This document shows positions 1 through 8,890 of a stretch of DNA of 64,000 nt, piece by piece (within the stretch, counting starts at the first letter, position 1; every line of letters starts with the position of its first letter). Location: contig JAFMOC010000025.1 of assembly GCA_019802505.1 (NCBI GenBank), positions 278,501 to 342,500 of the forward strand, in the 5' to 3' direction. The stretch comes from Corydoras sp. C115 (taxonomy: Eukaryota > Chordata > Actinopteri > Siluriformes > Callichthyidae). A program made the translations under genes and the position numbers. The notes beneath the pieces are model-generated. The model was not told where the DNA came from and searched no databases. It saw nothing but the letters and a program-made list of their open reading frames with translations.

Positions 1-47
1 GTTTTCATGTCGCATGCTTTAGGGATAAAGGAACTACAAATGCGCTT

Positions 48-120
48 TGGAGAATGCGGGCATCGATCCCGCTACCTCTCGCATGCTAAGCGAGCGCTCT
101 ACCATTTGAGCTAATTCCCC
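48..120 (-). tRNA. tRNA-Ala (AGC), array copy 1
   Basis: The 73-nt sequence folds as a standard cloverleaf: acceptor GGGGAAT pairs with ATTCTCC (one G-T wobble), the anticodon stem is CTCGC/GCGAG, the loop TTAGCAT carries anticodon AGC, and the T stem is GCGGG/CCCGC. The discriminator base is A and CCA is not encoded. A-box-like TAGCTCAAATGG and a B-box-like GGATCGATGCC provide the internal Pol III promoter. The 3' flank in transcript sense lacks a T4 run nearby (only TTT), unlike copies 3, 5, 8 and 11. Confidence 0.93.
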
Positions 121-622
121 ATGTGGGTCTCCTTAATGAATAGGAGGAACAGGTGTGATCCCATAACTTAACCAAAGGTTAACATTTAGAGTTTACATTT
201 GAATGGTTGAAACAACTCATTAAACTGACATGAGTCCAAAAAATATAATTAACTCAAATATAATTATTTTCTAAAATACTTCAGATTTAATGTTGGTATT
301 TTACAGTTTAATTAGCTGTTCTAATTGTACGCCGCTGCTGCCATCAAGCGGCGTACAATCTATGAATCAAAAATCTATAAATCTATAAAATCTATATCTG
401 GAGGGATAGTCTACTAGTGTCTTAATTAAGTGTTAAAATTATACTAAAAAATTGTGTCTGGCCAAATGTCACTACTTCAATAATGCTAAATACATAAAGA
501 AAAACGATTATATATATATATGTGATGTGATAATTGTTTTCTAGTATATTGTAGATTTAAAGTTGATATTTTACAGTTTAATTAGCTGTTCTAATTGGAG
601 CAGCATATCCCCCTCTCCATCG

Positions 623-704
623 TGCCCAGCGATAGATTGGTGCCCTGTCCTGGGTGCCTGCCCAGCGCCTATAACGTTCTCCCCTGGGTGGGCATGGGAG
701 CAAG
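623..704 (+). mobile_element. SINE-A fragment, 5'-truncated
   Basis: Only the middle of the SINE-A body is present, from the GCCCAGCGATAGATTGG block to GGGCATGGGAGCAAGG. It interrupts array text that is continuous in the sister unit near 3340-3370. Confidence 0.75.
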
Positions 705-1111
705 GTCTAAAACAAATACAAAAATTCTGTTACTATAACAGGACAATAATAAATGATTAACTAGTATCATTAATGCCATTATTAGTGTTCTAATGAGTCC
801 TAAAATGATTAAGAAATATTTTTATGTCTATTATTAGTGTTATGTTGAGACGTACGCTCAAATGATCTCAATGATAATGGTTTTCGAGAATACAAACGTA
901 CATCATGTACACACTTTTAAATCGTTGTTTATTCATAACGACCACACTCACAGTGCTGTAGTGATACTGTTAGACGTGGTGGTGATGGTGTGTAAGTGTT
1001 AGTTTGATGCTCACTTCTGGGCTTAGAAACATCGTGTTTGTGATTCTTGCTTTGTTTATAACAAATTCAAATGAATGTGGGCTACCTCTTCTTAACCATA
1101 GAGCTCGTAGC

Positions 1112-1185
1112 TGGGTAATTAGCTCAAATGGTATAGCGCTCGCTTAACATGCCAGAGGTAGAGGGATCGACTCCTGCATTCTCCA
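1112..1185 (+). pseudogene. Degenerate tRNA-Ala copy (plus strand) in array unit 1
   Basis: The sequence resembles the tRNA-Ala genes end to end. However, the acceptor stem begins TGGGTAAT, an extra base sits in the D arm (GGTATAGCG), the anticodon stem is broken (CTCGC against GCCAG) and the anticodon position reads AAC. With the stem disrupted it is unlikely to be a working tRNA-Val, so I call it a pseudogene. Confidence 0.75.
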
Positions 1186-1417
1186 AAGTGTTCTTTTCCC
1201 CATAATGGGTTAATAAAAAATGTTCTTTTCTTAACTCATGTGATCTACTGTTAAATATTTAATTTGTAATATTATTACTGTTATAGGTGAGACCTGACCT
1301 GATACCTGAATGTTATTAGAAAAAAAGATAGCGGATTTCAAGAAGAGATATCTGCAGAAAAGTGAAAGGTAATTTTCATGTCGGTCTCAGCAGGGAGAAT
1401 GGTACAAAAATGCACTT

Positions 1418-1490
1418 TGGAGAATGCGGGCATCGATCCCGCTACCTCTCGCATGCTAAGCGAGCGCTCTACCATTTGAGCTAATTCCCC
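1418..1490 (-). tRNA. tRNA-Ala (AGC), array copy 3
   Basis: This gene is identical over its 73 nt to the copy at 48-120. In transcript sense the 3' flank reads AAAGTGCATTTTTGTACC, so a T5 Pol III terminator lies about 8 nt past the gene. Confidence 0.94.
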
Positions 1491-1757
1491 ATATGTGTCA
1501 TTCCTATGAATAGGAGGAACAGGTGTGATCCCATAACCCACACACAGGTTTACAGCAAAATATCCCCCTCTTCAACGTACACCGCTGCTGCCCTCAAGCG
1601 GTTGACAATTGAATGTTATTTTTAAAATAAAAAAATATTTTTTTATGTCTGTTATTAGTGTTATGTTGAGACGTAAGCTCAAATGATCTTAATGATAATG
1701 GTTTTTGAGAATACAAACGTACAAACGAACATCATGTGCACACTTTTAAATCGTTGT

Positions 1758-2301
1758 ATATTGTGGGTAAATCTACCCGCGCGTTCATTTGAAAAGGAGG
1801 AGATCACACCAACAGTTCTGAGTGAAGAAATAACATTTATTAATACAACAGAATTCTGGGAAGAAGAGCGCAGTCAACAACCCGTGCACGATCTGCCTGT
1901 TCTCCGACCTCGCTTTTCTGACTCCATGTTCATATACTCTGCACAGGCCCCCACCTTTGCTGCTCTTCCATCTCAGATTGATCACCTGTGGGCCACCCTG
2001 CCCGAGTAGAAGTTCTGCTTAGTGTAACATAATGATGCTTCTTGTTATCAGAACGTTTGTAGTCAACCGACCCGTATAATACTATTCCCTGCCGGTGACT
2101 CCCTTCTGCACATCCTGACCTTGACACAGAGATACATTCTCACATGGGTCTGATTAGAGAACAATACTGCTGTATCTTATTAAAAGTATTTGAACTTAAG
2201 CAATATTAATTCCTGAAATAAATTAATAATGCTTTGATCTACATTTACTACTTGTAAATATTAAATGCGTAATAATGCTCTTTATTTTCCCCCTTCAATA
2301 T
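1758..2301. mobile_element. Candidate solo LTR (1762-2297) with ATAT target duplication
   Basis: A 536-bp insertion found only in this array unit starts TGTGGG and ends CTTCA (TG...CA termini) and is flanked by ATAT at 1758-1761 and 2298-2301. Sister units near 929 and 3631-3645 read straight across the site. It holds TATA-like (GTATAATACT, about 2074) and AATAAA-like (about 2218) sequences but no gag or pol. The orientation and superfamily are not resolved. A 108-codon ORF inside has no recognisable domain and is probably chance. Confidence 0.6.
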
Positions 2302-2502
2302 ACACAACGGCCACTATATCAGGTTCACTATCATGATTCTCAGTGCTGTAGTGATACTGTTAGACGTGGTGGTGATGGTGTGTAAGTGTTAGTTTGATGC
2401 TCACTTCTGGCCTTAGAAACATCGTGTTTGTGATTCTTGATTTAGATATCACAAATTCAAACGAAGGTGAGCTACCTCTTCTTACCCGCATTGTGAGCAG
2501 CT

Positions 2503-2575
2503 GGGGAATAAACTCAAATGGTAGCGCTCTCGCTTACTATGCCAGAGGTAGTGGGATCGACTCCCGCATTCTCCA
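2503..2575 (+). pseudogene. Degenerate tRNA-Ala copy in array unit 2
   Basis: It aligns with the tRNA-Ala genes, but the A box is altered (TAAACTCAAATGG), the variable and D-arm region has lost GAG, and the anticodon loop is TTACTAT between unpaired stems. The 3' half, including CCCGCATTCTCCA, is well kept. Confidence 0.75.
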
Positions 2576-2726
2576 AAGTGTTCTGTTCCCCAGAATGGGT
2601 TAATAAAAAATTATCTTATCTTAACTCATGTGATCTACTGTTAAATAAATAAGAGATATCTGCATTAAAGTGAAAGGTAATTTTCATGTTGGTCTCACCA
2701 GTGAGGATGGTACAAAAAATGCTCTT

Positions 2727-2799
2727 TGGAGAATGCGGGCATCGATCCCGCTACCTCTCGCATGCTAAGCGAGCGCTCTACCATTTGAGCTAATTCCCC
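2727..2799 (-). tRNA. tRNA-Ala (AGC), array copy 5
   Basis: An intact 73-nt cloverleaf matching the copies at 48 and 1418. The transcript-sense 3' flank AAAGAGCATTTTTTGTACC supplies a T6 terminator. Confidence 0.94.
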
Positions 2800-3849
2800 A
2801 CGTGGGTCTCTTTAATGAATAGGAGGATCAGGTGTGATCCCATGACTTACCCAAAGGTTAACATTTAGAGTTTACATTTGAGTGGTAGAAACAACTCATT
2901 AAACTGACACAAGTCCAAAAAATATAATGAACTCAAATATAAATATTTTCTAAAATACTTCAGATTTAATATTGGTATTTTACAGTGTAATTAACTGTTC
3001 TAATTGTACGCCGCTGCTGCCCTCAAGCGGTTGACAATTGAACATAAGTACACTTTCCGCGTAGTCGGTTCATAAAAGCTTAGCATGTCTTAACTGATGA
3101 TCAAGTGATAAATACTGCAAAAAGATCCAAAACAAAGACATGTCATAGGACGATAATTAATTATTAACTTGTATCAGGCAACCCCTCTTTATTCACCAAA
3201 ATCCCGAATTTGGCATTTCCAAAGAAAAATGGCAACTTCTAAAAATCAATTTTATATCAGGTACACTCATCTCAAAGACAATTGTTTTCTAGTATATTGT
3301 AGATTTAATGTTGATATTTTACAGTTTAATTAGCTGTTCTAATTGGAGCAGCACATCGCCCCTCTCCTTTATGGTGAGACCTGAAACCTGATACAGTGAA
3401 TATTATTAGAAAATAAGATAATGGTAATATACAGGATGGTCGAACCAGGGAGAATGGTACAAAAATAGATAACGGTAATTAGTGTTCTAATGAGACCTAT
3501 AAATGATTAAGTATTTTTCAAAGCCTATTATTAGTGTTATGATGAGACTTAAGCTCAAATGATCTCAATGATAATGGTTTTCGAGAATACAAACTTACAA
3601 ACGAACATCATGTGCACACTTTTAAATCGTTGTTTATTCACAATGGCCACTATAACAGGTTCACTATCATGATTCTCAGTGCTGTAGTGATAATGTTAGA
3701 CGTGTTGGTGATGGTATGTAAGTGTGAGTGTGATGCTCACTTCTGAACTGAAAAGCATCGTGTATGCTATTCTTGATATTTATATAACAAATTCAAATGA
3801 AGGTGGGCTGCCTCTTCTTACCCGTACTGGTTGCAACTGGTGAATCGAT

Positions 3850-3873
3850 CTGGATCGATGCCTTCATTCTCCA
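3850..3873 (+). pseudogene. 3' remnant of a tRNA-Ala copy in array unit 3
   Basis: Only the T arm and acceptor 3' strand remain (GGATCGATGCCTTCATTCTCCA). The 5' half is replaced by unrelated sequence. The same truncated form, inverted, recurs at 6817-6840. Confidence 0.65.
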
Positions 3874-4072
3874 AAGTTTTCTTTTCCCCATAATGGGTTA
3901 ATAAAAAAAATCTTATCTGAACTCATGTGATCTAGTGTTAAATGCTTAATTTGTAATATTATTACTGTTATGGTGAGACCTGAAACCTGATACAGTGAAT
4001 ATTATTAGAAAAAAAGATAACAGTTGTTTTCATGTTGCATGCATTAGGGATAATAGAACAACAAATGATCTT

Positions 4073-4145
4073 TGGAGAATGCGGGCATCGATCCCGCTAC
4101 CTATCGCATGCTAAGCGAGCGCTCTACCATTTGAGCTAATTCCCC
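4073..4145 (-). tRNA. tRNA-Ala (AGC), array copy 7, one stem mismatch
   Basis: It is as the other copies except that the anticodon stem 3' strand reads GCGAT instead of GCGAG, giving a C-U mismatch at 27-43. The rest of the cloverleaf and the internal promoter are intact. The 3' flank in transcript sense is AAAGATCATTTGTTG, without T4, so termination may be weak. It is probably a functional or near-functional gene. Confidence 0.8.
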
Positions 4146-4641
4146 ATATGTGTCTTTCTTATGAATAGTACGAACAGGTGTGATCCCATAACTCACACAA
4201 AGGTTTATATTTACAGTTTACATTTGTATGGTAGAGACAACTCATTAAACTGACATGGAAATTTAGATGGAAATTTAGACATTTAGATCTTTTTGCAGTA
4301 TTTATCACTTGATGATCACAGTTTAGACATGCTAAGCTTTTATGAACCGACTTCGCGGAAAGTGTACTTTTCGGAGTCTAAAGCCTCATTTATACTCCCT
4401 CTGCGTACGAAAATGTGTGCGTGCGTTTCATGCGTTATAACAGTTACTGCCCACATACTTCTTTGCGTCAGCTCCGTTGATATGGTTGTTGAACACTACA
4501 TCCACTAGAGGGCAGTTTAGAGTAAAAATCAAACCTGGCGACGGCGGAGGAACTTCTGATTTTGTACAAACTGCAAAATCGACAACGACTTGGTCTGTGA
4601 GGCCACTGAACAGGTCGCGACATTTGGAATGGGAATTTTAT

Positions 4642-4857
4642 TCACTTGTCCGCCCAATGAGGGAAATTGATGACGAACGTCATTTCCAATACTTTGGGAT
4701 GTCTGCAGGGCATTCGATAACTTGCTTTGCTTTGTAACAACTGTTTGTCCCTGTGCCCCGGCGAAGTAACATCATATAAATGATTAAAATTGCGCACACA
4801 CTCGTATAACCGGTCTTCAAAAAGTTCCACCATGTTTTTCTTCGTCTTCGTGTACAT
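4642..4857 (-). pseudogene. MADF/SANT-like domain fragment in left foldback arm
   Basis: The 71-codon frame contains the pattern L-F-E-D-R-L-Y-E-C-V-R ... H-L-Y-D-V ... H-R-D-K-Q. This matches the start of MADF domains (acidic residue, V-R, L-Y-D, then a D-K pair). Harbinger elements carry a Myb/MADF-like DNA-binding protein beside the transposase, so this is probably a relic of that gene. The frame ends without the rest of a protein. Confidence 0.55.
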
Positions 4858-5090
4858 ATTGAAGTGGTCGCATCATGCACTGCCCCCACGGTTTCCAGTG
4901 GTATTGCTCCGTCCTGTCCGCATCCGCAAGCTTTCAGAAAACGTGCAAATTACGTACGAAATGAACGCAGAGTACGGACAAAAGGCTCCGTCCGTATCCG
5001 TCTCCGTATTTAACGTTGAGCATAAATGAGCCTTAAAGGAGCAATACCACTGGAAACCGTGGGGGCAGTGCATGATGCGACCACTTCCAT

Positions 5091-5306
5091 ATGTACACGA
5101 AGACGAAGAAAAACATGGTGGAACTTTTTGAAGACCGGTTATACGAGTGTGTGCGCAGTTTTAATCATTTATATGAGGTTACTTCGCCGGGGCACAGGGA
5201 CAAACAGTTGTTACAAAGCAAAGCAAGTTATCGAATGCCCTGCAGACATCCCAAAGTATTGGAAATGACGTTCGTCATCAATTTCCCTCATTGGGCGGAC
5301 AAGTGA
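5091..5306 (+). pseudogene. MADF/SANT-like domain fragment in right foldback arm
   Basis: This is the mirror copy of the left-arm fragment. It differs at only a few residues (S for N in the R-N-F-N-H-L-Y stretch, E for D in L-Y-D). The two copies lie symmetrically about the element centre. Confidence 0.55.
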
Positions 5307-5689
5307 ATAAAATTCCCATTCCAAATGTCGCCACCTGTTCAGTGGCCTCACAGACCACGTCGTTGTCGATTTTGCAGTTTGTACAAAATCAGAAGTTCCT
5401 CCGCCGTCGCCAGGTTTGATTTTTACTCTAAACTGCCCTCTAGTGGATGTAGTGTTCAACAACCATATCAACGGAGCTGACGCAAAGAAGTATGTGGGCA
5501 GTAACTGTTATAACGCATGAAACGCACGCACACATTTTCGTACGCAGAGGGAGTATAAATGAGGCTTAACACTGTTAAAACGTGTATTGCAAAAATATTA
5601 AATTTTTGAACCGCTTGAGGGCAGCAGCTGTGTACGTTGAAGAGGGGGATATTTTGAACAGGTAAATAAACTGTAAATTATCAACATTA

Positions 5690-6034
5690 TATTCATTCAT
5701 TCATTATCTCCCGCTTTTATCCTCTATTAGGGTCGCGGTCTGGTTCCCCATGCCCATCCAGGAGAGAACGTTTCGGGCGCTGGGCAGACAGACCCAGGAC
5801 AGGGCGCCAATCCATCGCTGGGCACACACTCACTCAAACACACTCTATATGGGGCAATTTTGAGAATTCAATTGACTTGATCCATGTTTTTGGACTGTGG
5901 GAGGAAACCGGAGAACCGGAGGAAACCCACGCAGACACGGGGAGAACATGGAAACTCCAGCCAGATGGGGATTCGAACCGGGAATCCCTAGCGCTGAGAG
6001 GCGAACGTGCTAACCACTAAGCCACCGTGCCGCC
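5690..6034 (-). mobile_element. SINE-A, full length, 11-bp target duplication
   Basis: Reference description of the family. In element sense it begins GGCGGCACGGTGGCTTAGTGG, a tRNA-like head with A box TGGCTTAGTGG and B box GGTTCGAATCC. A roughly 200-bp body with conserved blocks (CTGGGTGGAGTTTCCATG, CCAAAAACATGGATCAAG, GATTGGCGCCCTGTCCTGG) follows, and it ends GATAAAGCGGGAGATAATGAATGAATG. The 3' end is an (ATGA)n tail and 5' truncation occurs in some copies, as expected for LINE-driven retroposition. Here the duplication is TATCAACATTA (5679-5689, 6035-6045). Confidence 0.92.
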
Positions 6035-6218
6035 TATCAACATTACATCTAAAAAAAATTAGAAAATAATTATCTTTGTTAATTATTTTTTTGGAATCAT
6101 GTCAGTTTAATGATGAGACAATAAATGTTTCTACCATGTAAATGTAAACTGTAAATGTAAACCTGTGTGTGAGTTATGGTATCACACCTGTTCCTCCTAT
6201 TCATTAGAAATCCATATG

Positions 6219-6291
6219 GGGGAATTAGCTCAAATGGTAGAGCGCTCGCTTAGCGTGCGAGAGGTAGCGGGATCGATGCCCGCATTCTCCA
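6219..6291 (+). tRNA. tRNA-Ala (AGC), array copy 8
   Basis: An intact 73-nt gene, with loop TTAGCGT (G instead of A at position 37). The 3' flank AAAGTGCGTTTTTGTACC gives a T5 terminator. It lies on the plus strand, opposite to the copies at 48-4145. Confidence 0.92.
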
Positions 6292-6544
6292 AAGTGCGTT
6301 TTTGTACCATTCAGCCTGTAGAGACTGACATGAAAATTGCCTTTCACTTTGCTGCAGATATCTCTTCTTGAAATCCGTTATCTTTTTTTGTAATAACATT
6401 CACTGTATCAGGTTTCAGGTCACACCATAACAGTAATAATATTACAAATTAAGCATTTAACACTAAATCATGTAGCTAAATGTAAACCCTTGGGTAAGTC
6501 ATTGGATCACACCTGTTCCACCTATTCATAAAAGAGACCCACAT

Positions 6545-6617
6545 GGGGAGTTAGCTCAAATGGTAGAGCGCTCGCTTAGCATGCGAGAGGTAGCGGGATC
6601 GATGCCCGCATTCTCCA
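6545..6617 (+). tRNA. tRNA-Ala (AGC), array copy 9
   Basis: An intact cloverleaf. The acceptor reads GGGGAGT, giving a G-T wobble at 6-67. It is only 253 bp downstream of the previous tRNA, much closer than the 1.35-kb pitch elsewhere. The 3' flank AAAGTGCATTTGTTG has no T4 run. Confidence 0.91.
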
Positions 6618-6816
6618 AAGTGCATTTGTTGTTCACTTATCCCTGATGCATGCTACATGAAAACTACTGTTACTACTGTTCTAATAATATTCACTGTACC
6701 AGGTTTCAGGTCTCACCACAACTGTAATAATACTACAAATTAAACATTTAACACTAGATCACATGAGTTCAGATAAGATATTTTTTTATTAACCCATTAT
6801 GGGGAAAAGAAAACTT

Positions 6817-6840
6817 TGGACAATGCAGGCATCGATCTAG
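6817..6840 (-). pseudogene. 3' remnant of a tRNA-Ala copy
   Basis: An inverted counterpart of the remnant at 3850-3873, with the T arm and acceptor end only. It joins the same foreign sequence (GATCTAGATCGATTCACC) and so derives from the same broken unit. Confidence 0.6.
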
Positions 6841-6940
6841 ATCGATTCACCAGTTGCAACCAGTACAGGTAAGAAGAGTTAGCCCACCTTCATTTGAATT
6901 TGTTATATAAATTTCAAGAATAGCATACACAATGCTTGGA

Positions 6941-7008
6941 ACATGGAAACTCCACCCAGATGGGGATTCGAACCGGTGAACGTGCTAACCACTATGCCAC
7001 CGTGCCGC
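6941..7008 (-). mobile_element. SINE-A head fragment
   Basis: Only the tRNA-like head and the first body block remain, from ACATGGAAACTCCACCCAG to the terminal GCCGCC, with a short deletion after GATTCGAACCGG. Confidence 0.8.
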
Positions 7009-7020
7009 CACTAGTGTCTT

Positions 7021-7365
7021 CATTCATTCATTATCTCCCGCTTTATCCTATATTAGGGTCGCGGTGGGGTTCCCCATGCCCATCCAGGGGAGAACGTCCC
7101 GGGCGCTGGGCAGATACATCCAGGACAGGGCGCCAATCCATCGCTGGGCACACACTCACTCACTCAAACACACTCTTTATGGGGCAATTTTGAGAATTCA
7201 ATTGACTTGATCCATGTTTTTGGACTGTGGGAGGAAACCGGAGAACCCGGAGGAAACCCACGCAGACACGGGGAGAACATGGAAACTCCACCCAGATGGG
7301 AATTGGAACCGGGAGTCCCTAGCGCTGAGAGGAGAACGTGCTGACCACTAAGCCACCGTGCCGCC
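7021..7365 (-). mobile_element. SINE-A, full length, inserted beside an older SINE fragment
   Basis: It is flanked by CACTAGTGTCTT (7009-7020) and CACTAGGGTCTT (7366-7377), a 12-bp duplication with one difference. The adjacent fragment at 6941-7008 is in the same orientation. Confidence 0.9.
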
Positions 7366-7519
7366 CACTAGGGTCTTAATAAGTGTTAAATGCTTAATTT
7401 GTAATATTATTACTGTTATAGTGAGATCTGAAACCTGATACAGTTAATATTATTAGAAAAAAACATAACAGTAATTTTCATGTTGGTAGCATCACGGAGA
7501 ATGTACAAAAAAGGCGCTT

Positions 7520-7592
7520 TGGAGAATGCGGGCATCGATCCCACTACCTCTCGCATGCTAAGCGAGCGCTCTACCATTTGAGCTAATTCCCC
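7520..7592 (-). tRNA. tRNA-Ala (AGC), array copy 11
   Basis: An intact 73-nt gene. The T stem has GTGGG/CCCGC, a tolerated T-G wobble. The transcript-sense 3' flank AAAGCGCCTTTTTTGTAC carries a T6 terminator. It is the last tRNA copy of the array. Confidence 0.92.
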
Positions 7593-8356
7593 ATATGCGT
7601 CTTTCTTATGAATAGTACGAACAGGTGTGATCCCATAACTTACACAAAGGTTTACATTTACAGTTTACATTTGTATGGTAGAGACAACTCATTAAACTGA
7701 CATGAGTCCAAAAAATATAATTAATTTAGAAATTAATTAATAATTATTTTCTAAAATACTTCAGATTTAATGTTGGTATTTTACAGTTTAATTAGCTGTT
7801 CTATTTGTACACCGCTGCTGCCCTCAAACGGTTGAAAATTGAATATTTTTGCAATACACGTTATAACAAAGTGTTAGACTCCGAAAAGTACACTTTCCGC
7901 GAAGTCGGTTCATAAAAGCTTAGCTCCTTTGTCTTTGATGTATTCAGACTCAGGTTGTTATCTGTGCACCATAATGACAGTCCTTCTAATAAATGATAGT
8001 TCTAATAATGAGTCGTTCTAATATACTAATAAATGATCAAACAAAATGAATGCAACAACAGTTTGAAAAACAGATAAATACACCCATTAAAGTGATTAAG
8101 GGATCTGGGCTGAAGCCCCTGATGTTTCAAAACCCTAAAAACGCCCCTGCTTCTGTTAACGAGTCGAAAAACCCGTCAGACTTAGAGCTGTGCGGATCGA
8201 TACAAATATCGATAATATCACTGGTATTGGTATTGAACAATACTTGCGTAAAAAGATCGATACTCAAGACAGCGGCCACGTGGGCTCAGCCTGACCCGCC
8301 CAAGTCGACACATCACAGTACGGAGAGAGAGACTCGGAGTGGGAGATAAAAAAAAG

Positions 8357-8527
8357 ATGTCTGAAAGAAAGAGAAGCGATGTTTGGCTGTATTTTACAGC
8401 CGAAAATGTGACATCGGCAACCTGTTCAGTTTGCAAAAAGTCTATTAGGTACACAGGAAACACAACAAACTTATTTAAGCACATGAAAAACCACACGGCA
8501 CACCGAAAACCACACACAAAATTCTAT
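8357..8527 (+). pseudogene. BED-type zinc finger fragment of hAT transposase
   Basis: From the Met at 8357 the frame reads M-S-E-R-K-R-S-D-V-W-L-Y-F, followed by C-x2-C and H-x4-H (T-N-L-F-K-H-M-K-N-H). This is the aromatic, Cys-Cys, His-His layout of an N-terminal BED finger. The frame runs out into transposon sequence around 8653 without an RNase-H-like hAT core. Confidence 0.75.
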
Positions 8528-8607
8528 TCTAAGATGTTGATTGGGATACATTATTTTGTTGTCACCTACAATGTTTGGCGAATTTCTATACTAGGTCTTT
8601 TGGATCA

Positions 8608-8746
8608 TTCATTCATTCATTCATCCATTATCTCCCGCTTTATCCTCTATTAGGGTTGCGGTGGTGTTCCCCATGCCCATCCAGGGGAGAACGTCTCGGG
8701 CGCTGGGCAGATAGACCCAGGACAGGGCGCCAATCCATCGCTGGCC
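8608..8746 (-). mobile_element. SINE-A, 5'-truncated, 13-bp target duplication
   Basis: Only the 3' 139 bp are present. The duplication GTCTTTTGGATCA flanks it exactly (8595-8607, 8747-8759), which proves that it inserted already truncated. It lies inside the hAT element and is therefore younger than it. Confidence 0.92.
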
Positions 8747-8890
8747 GTCTTTTGGATCAATGAAGCTTAAATATTAAAAAGTATCGGTATCGGTATCGAA
8801 TATCGCGATATTGGCCCTGTATTTACTTGGTATCGGATCGATACCAAAATCCTTGGTATCGCACAGCTCTAGTCAGACTGATCCAGCCGC

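Larger units (their letters stand above)
4379..5569. mobile_element. PIF/Harbinger-type foldback element (4382-5566) with TAA target duplication
   Basis: The 1185-bp element consists of two 529-bp arms (4382-4910 and 5038-5566) that are near-identical inverted repeats around a 127-bp spacer. The ends read AGCCTCATTTATACTCCC and its complement, flanked by TAA at 4379-4381 and 5567-5569. A paralogous uninterrupted site lies at 7860-7905 on the other strand, with a single TTA at 7874-7876. A 3-bp TWA duplication is the Harbinger signature. The arms encode a MADF-like fragment but no transposase, so the copy is non-autonomous. Confidence 0.85.
1..8000. repeat. Tandem tRNA-Ala repeat array (period about 1.31-1.37 kb)
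   Basis: The region is built from repeated blocks. Intact minus-strand tRNA-Ala genes begin at 48, 1418, 2727 and 4073, so the spacing is 1370, 1309 and 1346 bp. Each block also carries a decayed plus-strand tRNA copy (1112, 2503, about 3850) and shared spacer text, for example the recurring segments near 300-345, 930-1060, 2330-2460 and 3640-3780. After the foldback element (4382-5566) the order changes: two intact copies lie on the plus strand, followed by one on the minus strand at 7520. Apart from the tRNAs, the LTR, the foldback and the SINEs listed separately, I see no gene in the spacers. Confidence 0.85.
8175..8879 (+). mobile_element. hAT element (8183-8871) with BED-finger exon, GTCAGACT duplication
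   Basis: The terminal inverted repeats read TAGAGCTGTGCG and CGCACAGCTCTA, flanked by the 8-bp duplication GTCAGACT (8175-8182, 8872-8879). The 689-bp body includes a later SINE. No catalytic domain remains, so the copy is non-autonomous. It ends about 150 bp upstream of the gmfb start codon. Confidence 0.88.

Noticed and set aside
1112..1185. Possible tRNA-Val (AAC anticodon)
   Set aside because: The anticodon stem does not pair and the D arm carries an extra base; the body is a decayed tRNA-Ala.
1683..2009. 108-codon ORF within the candidate LTR
   Set aside because: No domain recognised, composition is ordinary, and it spans the LTR boundary at 1762, so it is a chance frame.
4293..5471. 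Mirror ORFs of 86 codons in the foldback arms (M-I-W-L-L-N-T-T)
   Set aside because: They are antisense frames of the MADF-bearing arms; no domain is seen.
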